Shown here one piece after another: positions 1 through 5,211 of a DNA stretch of 5,452 bases. The notes beneath the pieces are model-generated. The model made no database searches and had not been told where the DNA came from. It saw only the letters and a list, made by a program, of their open reading frames with translations. The stretch covers positions 1 through 5,452 of the forward strand of contig JAQBPF010000496.1 in NCBI GenBank assembly GCA_028287665.1, in the 5' to 3' direction. Each line of letters begins with the position of its first letter. Position 1 is the stretch's first letter. Origin of the DNA: Deinococcus sp. (GTDB lineage Bacteria > Deinococcota > Deinococci > Deinococcales > Deinococcaceae). A program made the position numbers and the translations under genes.

Positions 1-1407
<1,407 letters not shown>

Positions 1408-1420
1408 AGCAGATAGATTC

Positions 1421-1461
1421 AACCAAAAGAGCCGGGGCGTTTGCCTCGGCTTTTTTTGGTT
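1421..1461 (+). terminator. Rho-independent terminator after groEL
   Basis: It begins 14 nt after the groEL stop. GCCGGGGC (1431-1438) pairs with GCCTCGGC (1443-1450) through one G-T wobble around a GTTT loop, followed by seven Ts (1451-1457). The stem can be extended outward by AACCAAAA (1421-1428) pairing with TTTTGGTT (1454-1461). Because the A-rich left arm mirrors the T tract, it could also work weakly in the other direction. It should separate the abundant groEL transcript from the gene that starts at 1481. Confidence 0.93.
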
Positions 1462-1468
1462 CGTCCCC

Positions 1469-1474
1469 TATCCT
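1469..1474 (+). promoter_or_regulatory. -10 element of a probable leaderless promoter for kinase 1
   Basis: TATCCT lies 6 nt before the ATG at 1481, which places transcription initiation at or next to the start codon. No Shine-Dalgarno-like purine run is present (the bases before the ATG are CTCCCC), which fits a leaderless mRNA. No convincing -35 is seen; the expected place falls in the groEL terminator stem and T tract. The same hexamer-to-ATG spacing recurs for two other genes in this window. Confidence 0.6.
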
Positions 1475-1480
1475 CTCCCC

Positions 1481-1996
1481 ATGCTGATCGTCTTTTCTGG
1501 CCTGCCCGGTTCCGGTAAATCTACGCTGGCGCACGCGCTGGCAACTCACCTGAACGCCGTGTACCTGCGCCTGGACACCATCGAGGCGGCACTACTGAAT
1601 GCGGGCCTGCCCTCGGTAGGTGTGGAAGGCTACGCGGTGGCTTACGCTCTGGCCGCCGATGCGTTGCGGCTGGGGCAAACGGTGGTGGCCGATTGCGTGA
1701 ATCCCCTGACTGTGACGCGGGAAGCATGGCAGGCGGTGGCGCGAAATATGTCCAGCCGAATGCTGGACCTGGAGGTGATCTGTTCGGACAGACAGGAGCA
1801 TCGGCGGCGGGTGGAAACGCGGCAGGCCGATGAGGGCAATTGGGCCGGACGTTGGCAGCCGCCCAAGTGGGAAGCGGTGGCACGGCACGACTACGAAGCG
1901 TGGACTTCGGCCCGAACCGTCATGGATACCGCCAGCGGGAAACAGGCAGAACTTTTGACGAAAGTACTGGCGTTGGCGCAGAATCCTGACAGATGA
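1481..1996 (+). CDS. Small P-loop NTPase, AAA_33/zeta-like kinase family (kinase 1)
   Basis: A 171-residue cytoplasmic protein predicted to bind ATP and probably to phosphorylate an unidentified small molecule. The N-terminus is a beta strand running into a perfect Walker A, GLPGSGKS (residues 7-14). Asp32 (in LRLDTIEAAL) and Asp71 (in VVADCVNP) sit where such kinases place substrate and Mg-binding acids. Arg-rich CSDRQEHRRRVETR (101-114) looks like the lid, and a WAGRWQPPKW...YEAW segment (121-141) resembles the C-terminal part of AAA_33-type proteins. The length is normal for this family. The ATG at 1481 is chosen because it immediately precedes the P-loop strand and has a -10 at leaderless spacing. 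The TGA stop overlaps an ATG (ATGA, 1993-1996), which here opens no real gene but at 3279 opens kinase 2. Its last 17 codons are repeated at 3230-3282. The substrate cannot be inferred; a zeta-toxin-like or antibiotic-kinase-like role is possible but unsupported, and no antitoxin is seen beside it. Confidence 0.88.
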   Translation: MLIVFSGLPGSGKSTLAHALATHLNAVYLRLDTIEAALLNAGLPSVGVEGYAVAYALAADALRLGQTVVADCVNPLTVTREAWQAVARNMSSRMLDLEVICSDRQEHRRRVETRQADEGNWAGRWQPPKWEAVARHDYEAWTSARTVMDTASGKQAELLTKVLALAQNPDR

Positions 1997-2006
1997 CCCC
2001 CACCCT
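1944..2006. repeat. 63-bp direct repeat, copy A (kinase 1/kinase 2 junction)
   Basis: Matches 3230-3292 at 58 of 63 positions without gaps (constant offset 1286). It covers the last codons of kinase 1, the ATGA overlap, and the bases encoding MTPTL, which are the first residues of kinase 2. Mismatches are at 1955, 1963, 1966, 1977 and 1990; three are synonymous in the kinase 1 frame, and the kinase 2 start portion is identical. Similarity stops sharply at both ends. Confidence 0.93.
1993..2006 (+). pseudogene. Orphan start fragment of a kinase 2 copy
   Basis: The ATG overlapping the kinase 1 stop, plus the following codons, encodes MTPTL, identical to the kinase 2 N-terminus. The similarity then ends (TGTGCTTTC instead of the hydrophobic strand leading to the P-loop). 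The frame stays open for about 400 codons, but only as the GC-rich antisense shadow of the phosphatase gene, so this is read as the broken beginning of a former downstream gene. Ribosomes coupled from kinase 1 could still initiate here. Confidence 0.6.
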
Positions 2007-2029
2007 ATGTGCTTTCGCGCCGTCATTCG

Positions 2030-2053
2030 CTGAGCCGGGGCAGAGGCGCTCAG
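2030..2053. terminator. Inverted repeat between convergent genes, possible weak terminator
   Basis: CTGAGC (2030-2035) and GCTCAG (2048-2053) form a perfect 6-bp stem around a 12-nt GC-rich loop. It lies in the 95-bp gap between the kinase 1 and phosphatase stop codons, where both transcripts must end. There is no T tract immediately after it on either strand, so it is a weak terminator candidate. It also lies 24 bp inside the segment bounded by the 63-bp repeats. Confidence 0.35.
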
Positions 2054-2091
2054 AAAACGTGGGGGGGCTTGTGGAAAAGGCCCGACCATCT

Positions 2092-3123
2092 TCATGGCTT
2101 CCTGTCCTCCGTCTGATACGCCAGCGTGGGCACGCCCGCCGCGTCCACTGTATACGCCTGATAGGTCAGGGTGGTCTGCGTGACTTTCAGCCAGAAGAAG
2201 CCCGGCGTGTTCATGGCCTGAAAATCGCTGGGGACGGGAAGGCCCAGCCCCGGCCCCGTGGTCTCGCCCGCCGCGCCCGACACCAGCAGGCGTGTGCCGG
2301 GGCAAACACCGTTCTGGGTGGAAAACAGTTGCAGCGTATGGTCGTGCCCCGCCGCGATCAGGTCAGCCTTGCCACAGGCGGCCTGCTGGTACATGCTCCT
2401 GACCGCCGCGCCGCTGGCCCACGGCAGTACCGCGCCGTAGGTGTACGTTCCGGCGCTGCCGTGCAGCCCGTTGTTCAGCAGCGGATGATGGCCCAGCACC
2501 ACGTTCCAGCGGGCCTGGCTGGCGTCCAGGCTCTGCTTCAGCCAGGCCCGCTGCGCCGTATCGAAGGCCGCGCCGGGGCGGTAGCTGGGGTCGCGGTTGG
2601 GCAGGTACGAGGCCAGCGGGGCGGTATCGACCACGAAAAACTGTGCCAGATCGCCCCACGCGGCGCGGTAGGCCCGCTGCGGCATGATCCACTGCGGATG
2701 GCTGCGGGCATAGTCGAGTTCACTTTGGAGGGCCGCTGGGTCCGCGCCGTCACCACCCGTCAGCCACGATTCGTCGTGATTCCCCGCCACCATCAGGAAG
2801 GGGAAGTTCAGCGGGCCGTACAGGTCAGCGAACCGCTTCTGAAATACGGGATCGTCGGCGCTGTTCGGAGCCTTCGGATAAAAGTTGTCGCCCAGACCCA
2901 CGCCCAGATCACAGCCCTGCTGCTGGCATACGCGGGCGATGGCCTTTGCCACTGCCGCCTGAATCTCGCCGCCCTTGCCCTGATCGCCCATCATCATCAC
3001 CCGCAGTTCGGCAGGATGTTCGCCAGCCCCCAGCAGAGCCGACGTATCTTGAAAATTGACAGTCGAGGCCGGAGCGCAGGCGGCCAGCAGCAGCGGAAGG
3101 GCCAGAGCAGGAAAACGGCGCAT
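2092..3123 (-). CDS. Lipoprotein metallophosphoesterase, purple/tartrate-resistant acid phosphatase type
   Basis: A 343-residue exported phosphatase. The N-terminus MRRFPALALPLLLAAC has a basic start, a short hydrophobic core and a lipobox ending at Cys16, so it is probably a lipid-anchored protein acting outside the cytoplasmic membrane. All five metal-ligand blocks of the calcineurin-like/purple acid phosphatase fold are present in order: GDQG (Asp47), GDNFY (Asp79, Tyr82, the Tyr being the usual Fe ligand that gives the purple colour), GNHD (Asn115, His116), GHHP (His212) and GHDH (His260, His262). Order, spacing and size most resemble the small animal ACP5/TRAP-type enzymes rather than the larger plant PAPs. 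Known activity of the family is hydrolysis of phosphomonoesters at a dinuclear metal centre; the substrate here is unknown, with phosphate scavenging the simplest idea. Cys66, 71, 250 and 274 could form disulfides after export. The start is supported by the signal sequence and a -10 six nt upstream. It is a single-gene unit, opposite in strand to both kinases and flanked by the 63-bp repeats. Confidence 0.9.
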   Translation of the reverse strand: MRRFPALALPLLLAACAPASTVNFQDTSALLGAGEHPAELRVMMMGDQGKGGEIQAAVAKAIARVCQQQGCDLGVGLGDNFYPKAPNSADDPVFQKRFADLYGPLNFPFLMVAGNHDESWLTGGDGADPAALQSELDYARSHPQWIMPQRAYRAAWGDLAQFFVVDTAPLASYLPNRDPSYRPGAAFDTAQRAWLKQSLDASQARWNVVLGHHPLLNNGLHGSAGTYTYGAVLPWASGAAVRSMYQQAACGKADLIAAGHDHTLQLFSTQNGVCPGTRLLVSGAAGETTGPGLGLPVPSDFQAMNTPGFFWLKVTQTTLTYQAYTVDAAGVPTLAYQTEDRKP

Positions 3124-3129
3124 GGCCTC

Positions 3130-3135
3130 AGCATA
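3130..3135 (-). promoter_or_regulatory. -10 element of a probable leaderless promoter for the phosphatase
   Basis: On the minus strand TATGCT is followed by GAGGCC and then the ATG (3123-3121), giving the same 6-nt spacing as for kinase 1. GAGG in the spacer resembles a Shine-Dalgarno core but ends only 2 nt before the ATG, too close for normal use, so leaderless initiation is favoured. No -35 consensus is visible at 16-18 bp. Confidence 0.5.
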
Positions 3136-3188
3136 TCGCCGCTGTCGTGTCCGCTGCTTTTCCTGTCACCCCCGGAATCGGCAGCGGA

Positions 3189-3225
3189 AGGAAGGCAAAG
3201 CGGGCAGATATAGGCACGCCTTCCT
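3189..3225. repeat. 8-bp inverted repeat near the edge of the inserted segment
   Basis: AGGAAGGC (3189-3196) and GCCTTCCT (3218-3225) are perfect reverse complements separated by 21 nt that contain GATATAGG. The repeat lies upstream of the phosphatase promoter and ends 4 nt before copy B of the 63-bp repeat. It could be a regulatory hairpin, an operator or a remnant of the insertion; nothing in the sequence decides between these. Confidence 0.4.
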
Positions 3226-3229
3226 GAGA

Positions 3230-3282
3230 AGGCAGAACTTCTGACGAACGTGCTGGCGTTGGTGCAGAATCCTGATAGATGA
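3230..3282 (+). pseudogene. Relict C-terminal tail of a kinase 1 copy
   Basis: Read in frame from 3232, this encodes AELLTNVLALVQNPDR and a TGA stop; the kinase 1 end is AELLTKVLALAQNPDR. The frame is closed by a TAG at 3211-3213, so no more than about 22 codons are open and no ATG occurs. Of five nucleotide differences from kinase 1, three are synonymous and two give K-to-N and A-to-V, suggesting divergence while still coding. The stop overlaps the kinase 2 start as ATGA. A GTG at 3250 in this frame could in principle start a tiny coupling peptide, without direct support. Confidence 0.75.
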
Positions 3283-3292
3283 CCCCCACCCT
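3230..3292. repeat. 63-bp direct repeat, copy B (kinase 1/kinase 2 junction)
   Basis: Partner of 1944-2006, 58/63 identical. Here the kinase 2 side is intact and runs on into the full gene, whereas the kinase 1 side is only a tail; bases upstream of 3230 show no further match to kinase 1. The two copies bound a unique segment of 1223 bp (2007-3229) that contains the phosphatase. Confidence 0.93.
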
Positions 3293-3824
3293 GCTCGTCG
3301 TTTCTGGCCTGCCTGCTTCCGGCAAAACGCAGTTGGGCACGCGACTGGCTGCCCAACTCCGCTGGCCCAACGTGACCAAAGACGATTACAAGCAACTGTT
3401 GCACGATGGCCTGCCTAACCTGACCAACGCCCAATCCGGCCCCCTCAGCTTCCGCCTGATGTACCACGTGGCAGGCATAACGCTGGCGGCGGGCATAAAT
3501 ACGGTGCTGGAAACGCACTTTTACCGGGGGCTCGGTGAAAAAAATATTCAGGCAGTAGCAGAGGCACATGGGGCGCAGTTGCTCCAAATTTTCTGTCACG
3601 CCCCCATTGATGAACTGGCGCGGCGACATGCGGCGCGGGTGGCGTCTGGCCTGCGCCCACACATTGACCATGCGTCGCTGGATCATTACAACGTGCCCGA
3701 CTATTGGTGCCATACGCCGCTGGACTTGGCCGCGCCACTGCTGCGGGTGGACACGACCCAGACTGTAGATGTTGGGGAAGTAGTGGCCTGGGTCAGGTCG
3801 GCTGCTGGGTCGGCGCTGGACTGA
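3279..3824 (+). CDS. Small P-loop NTPase, AAA_33/zeta-like kinase family (kinase 2)
   Basis: A 181-residue cytoplasmic protein, in the same superfamily as kinase 1 but well diverged. It has a Walker A GLPASGKT (residues 10-17) directly after the first hydrophobic strand. TKDDYKQLL (33-41) sits where related kinases bind the phosphoryl acceptor, VLETHFYRG (77-84) carries a probable functional Glu78, and DELARRHAARV...RPHIDH (111-131) looks like an Arg-containing lid with a C-terminal His/Asp cluster. ATP-dependent phosphorylation of a small substrate is inferred from the fold; the substrate is unknown. The ATG at 3279 is chosen because it sits just before the P-loop strand and retains the ATGA overlap with the kinase 1 relict. 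No Shine-Dalgarno is seen, and the only -10-like hexamer nearby (AATCCT, 3268-3273) is poor, so how this gene is now expressed is unclear. Its 3' end overlaps the convergent transporter gene by 32 bp. Confidence 0.87.
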   Translation: MTPTLLVVSGLPASGKTQLGTRLAAQLRWPNVTKDDYKQLLHDGLPNLTNAQSGPLSFRLMYHVAGITLAAGINTVLETHFYRGLGEKNIQAVAEAHGAQLLQIFCHAPIDELARRHAARVASGLRPHIDHASLDHYNVPDYWCHTPLDLAAPLLRVDTTQTVDVGEVVAWVRSAAGSALD

Positions 3825-5067
3825 CCGCATCAATTGCCCCGCCCTTGGCCCGCGCCATTCGCCCTTCTACCGCGTGCAGCACCAGCCCCGCCAGAATGCC
3901 CCAGAACGCCGCGCCGATGCCCAGCAACGACACGCCGCTGAGGGTGACGACCAGTACAGTGGGGGCGGCCAGCGTGCCGGGAGCCTCGCGCAGTCCGGTC
4001 TGTAGCGACGTACCTATGGCCGCCAGCAGAGCCAGGCCTGCCAGTGCCGAAATCGCCTCGGTGGGCAGCAGGGCCAACAGACTGAGGAAAGTTCCGGCAC
4101 ACAGCCCCAGCACGATATAAAACACGCCCGCCCAGACCGCCGCCGTGTAGCGCCGCGCTGGGTCGGGGTGTGCTTCGGGGCCGCTGACGATGTTGGCGAG
4201 CAGCGCCGCCAGCGTGAGGTTGTGGCAGCCCACCAGCGCCGCGCCTACCGAGGCCACACCGCAGGCCCGAATAACCGGCGCGGGGGCGGGGGCAAATCCG
4301 GCGACTTTGAGGGTGGCGAATCCAGGCACGAATTGCCCGGTGAAGGCCAGCAAGGTCAGCGGCAGCGCCAGATTCAGCGTGGCCTGCCAGGAGAACTGCG
4401 GAACAACCACCTGCGGCACGGTCAGCGCCAGATGCACCGGGGCGGAATGCAGCAGTCCCAGGGCGGCGCTGCCCGCCACACCCACCACCAGCACGCCCGC
4501 CACCGCCCAGCGCGGCGAATAGTGCCGCAGCGCGAAATAAGTCAGGATCATCAGGCCCACCAGCGCGGGTTCTTTGCCGAACGCCTGCACCGCCCGGAAG
4601 CCGAACGGCAGCAAGATCGCGGCGTTTAGGACGGCGGCCAGATGCGTGGGAATGCGCTCGATCAGGCGGGTCAGAGGCCGGAACGTGCCCAGCAGGATCA
4701 CCAGTACGGCAGAAATCAGGAACGCGCCCACCGCCTGCGGAAAAGGAATACCGGGCAGCGCCGTCGCCAGAAACGCAATGCCGGGGGTAGACCAGGTGGA
4801 TAAAATCGGCATCCGCGTTCGCAGACTCAGGTAAATGCTGACCAGACCGCACAGCACCGTCGATCCCCACACCCAGGACATGACCGTGCCGGAATCGAGG
4901 TGGGCGCTGTCGGCCACGGCATACACCAGCACCGTGGGGCCAGCAAAGCCGATCAGAATGGCGATCAGGCCAGTCAGGGCAGCTTGCGGGCTGGAATCCA
5001 GCCAGAACTGACGCAGACTCAGGGGGGGCAGGCTGGCCGGGCGGGGAGCAACTGGGGTGGTCTGCAT
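3793..5067 (-). CDS. benE: BenE-family transporter (benzoate/H+ symporter-like)
   Basis: A 424-residue inner-membrane protein with roughly 11-12 hydrophobic segments starting near residue 29, preceded by a Pro-rich cytoplasmic N-terminus. BenE-family signatures recalled from known members are WSTPG (92-96), TGQFVPGFATLKVAGF (243-258, with the PG-x-A-x-L core) and GPEAHPDPARRYTAA (296-310). The characterised Acinetobacter BenE imports benzoate with protons; no benzoate catabolic gene is in this window, so the actual substrate is uncertain and could be another aromatic acid or hydrophobic anion. The length is close to the usual 390-410, with slightly long tails. The ATG at 5067 is set by a GGAGG ribosome site 7 nt upstream. 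It is divergent from a GntR/MocR-type regulator across 144 bp carrying repeated TTGGACTG sites, making it the likely target of that regulator. Confidence 0.87.
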   Translation of the reverse strand: MQTTPVAPRPASLPPLSLRQFWLDSSPQAALTGLIAILIGFAGPTVLVYAVADSAHLDSGTVMSWVWGSTVLCGLVSIYLSLRTRMPILSTWSTPGIAFLATALPGIPFPQAVGAFLISAVLVILLGTFRPLTRLIERIPTHLAAVLNAAILLPFGFRAVQAFGKEPALVGLMILTYFALRHYSPRWAVAGVLVVGVAGSAALGLLHSAPVHLALTVPQVVVPQFSWQATLNLALPLTLLAFTGQFVPGFATLKVAGFAPAPAPVIRACGVASVGAALVGCHNLTLAALLANIVSGPEAHPDPARRYTAAVWAGVFYIVLGLCAGTFLSLLALLPTEAISALAGLALLAAIGTSLQTGLREAPGTLAAPTVLVVTLSGVSLLGIGAAFWGILAGLVLHAVEGRMARAKGGAIDAVSPAPTQQPT

Positions 5068-5074
5068 GGGTGAA

Positions 5075-5079
5075 CCTCC
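5075..5079 (-). promoter_or_regulatory. Ribosome binding site of the BenE-family gene
   Basis: GGAGG on the minus strand, 7 nt before the ATG, a near-ideal Shine-Dalgarno. It fixes the start at 5067 and shows that this transcript has a true leader, in contrast to the three genes in the window with a leaderless layout. Confidence 0.85.
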
Positions 5080-5096
5080 GTATGGGCCAAGTGTTG

Positions 5097-5113
5097 GCAG
5101 TCCTTTGGACTGC
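5097..5113. promoter_or_regulatory. Perfect inverted repeat, candidate operator in the benE leader/promoter region
   Basis: GCAGTCC-TTT-GGACTGC is a perfect 7-bp inverted repeat with a 3-bp centre, 30 bp upstream of the benE ATG. Its right half is part of the first TTGGACTG copy. A second small stem, TGCTC-GATA-GAGCA (5111-5124), overlaps its right edge, so only one could form in RNA. It could bind a dimeric regulator as DNA or fold in the benE mRNA leader. Confidence 0.55.
5105..5112 (+). promoter_or_regulatory. Operator candidate TTGGACTG, copy 1
   Basis: First of three identical octamers in the divergent intergenic region; with its flank it reads TTTGGACTGCT. It forms the right arm of the inverted repeat at 5097-5113, near the transporter gene. 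The start of copy 2 is 33 bp downstream, close to three helical turns. Confidence 0.6.
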
Positions 5114-5137
5114 TCGATAGAGCAAAATCACAGCCAA

Positions 5138-5145
5138 TTGGACTG
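5138..5145 (+). promoter_or_regulatory. Operator candidate TTGGACTG, copy 2
   Basis: Second identical octamer, overlapping a perfect 8-bp palindrome CCAATTGG (5134-5141). It lacks the trailing CT shared by copies 1 and 3. It sits in the middle of the region, where the benE promoter is expected, although no benE -35/-10 pair could be assigned with confidence. Confidence 0.55.
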
Positions 5146-5177
5146 AAATAAACAGGTCAGTTAGACAAGGGAATGAA

Positions 5178-5205
5178 TTGACCGGAGCGATTGGACTGCT
5201 ACACT
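5178..5205 (+). promoter_or_regulatory. Sigma-70-type promoter of the GntR/MocR-like gene, leaderless
   Basis: TTGACC (5178-5183), a 16-bp spacer and TACACT (5200-5205) form a good housekeeping promoter. The -10 ends 6 nt before the ATG at 5212, so the transcript should begin at or next to the start codon. Octamer copy 3 lies within the spacer, and a direct repeat ACTGCT (5195-5200, 5203-5208) brackets the -10, positions suited to autorepression. Confidence 0.75.
5191..5198 (+). promoter_or_regulatory. Operator candidate TTGGACTG, copy 3 within the regulator promoter
   Basis: Third identical octamer, 53 bp (about five helical turns) after copy 2, lying between the -35 and -10 of the regulator promoter. 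A protein bound here would block RNA polymerase, which points to negative autoregulation. Confidence 0.6.
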
Positions 5206-5211
5206 GCTGCC

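Noticed and set aside
1592..2305. Minus-strand open frame of 237 codons across the kinase 1 end
   Set aside because: It overlaps the phosphatase 3' end in another frame and kinase 1 on the opposite strand; no motif or start signal is seen.
1993..3213. Plus-strand open frame of 406 codons starting MTPTL
   Set aside because: Only the first codons are gene-like (kinase 2 relict). The rest is the antisense of the phosphatase, Arg/Gln/His-rich low-complexity protein with no motif, as expected opposite a GC-rich gene.
3203..3215. GATATAGG as a possible -10 for kinase 2
   Set aside because: No -35 partner at 16-18 bp, poor hexamer, and 60 nt from the start without a ribosome site; it lies in the loop of an inverted repeat. 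Left unassigned.
2007..3229. Insertion sequence or classical transposon
   Set aside because: No transposase frame, no matching terminal inverted repeats, and the 63-bp flanking repeat is coding junction sequence rather than a short target duplication.
2997..3833. Minus-strand open frame of 278 codons covering kinase 2
   Set aside because: Antisense to kinase 2, whose Walker A and superfamily pattern are clear; the antisense protein shows no recognisable feature.
4168..4834. Plus-strand frames opposite the BenE-like gene
   Set aside because: Gln/Arg/Gly-rich translations without domains, antisense to a clearly recognised membrane protein.
5068..5211. Deinococcus radiation/desiccation response motif
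   Set aside because: I looked for a 17-bp palindrome of the TTATG-type upstream of each gene; the palindromes here (GCAGTCC-N3-GGACTGC, CCAATTGG) do not resemble it.
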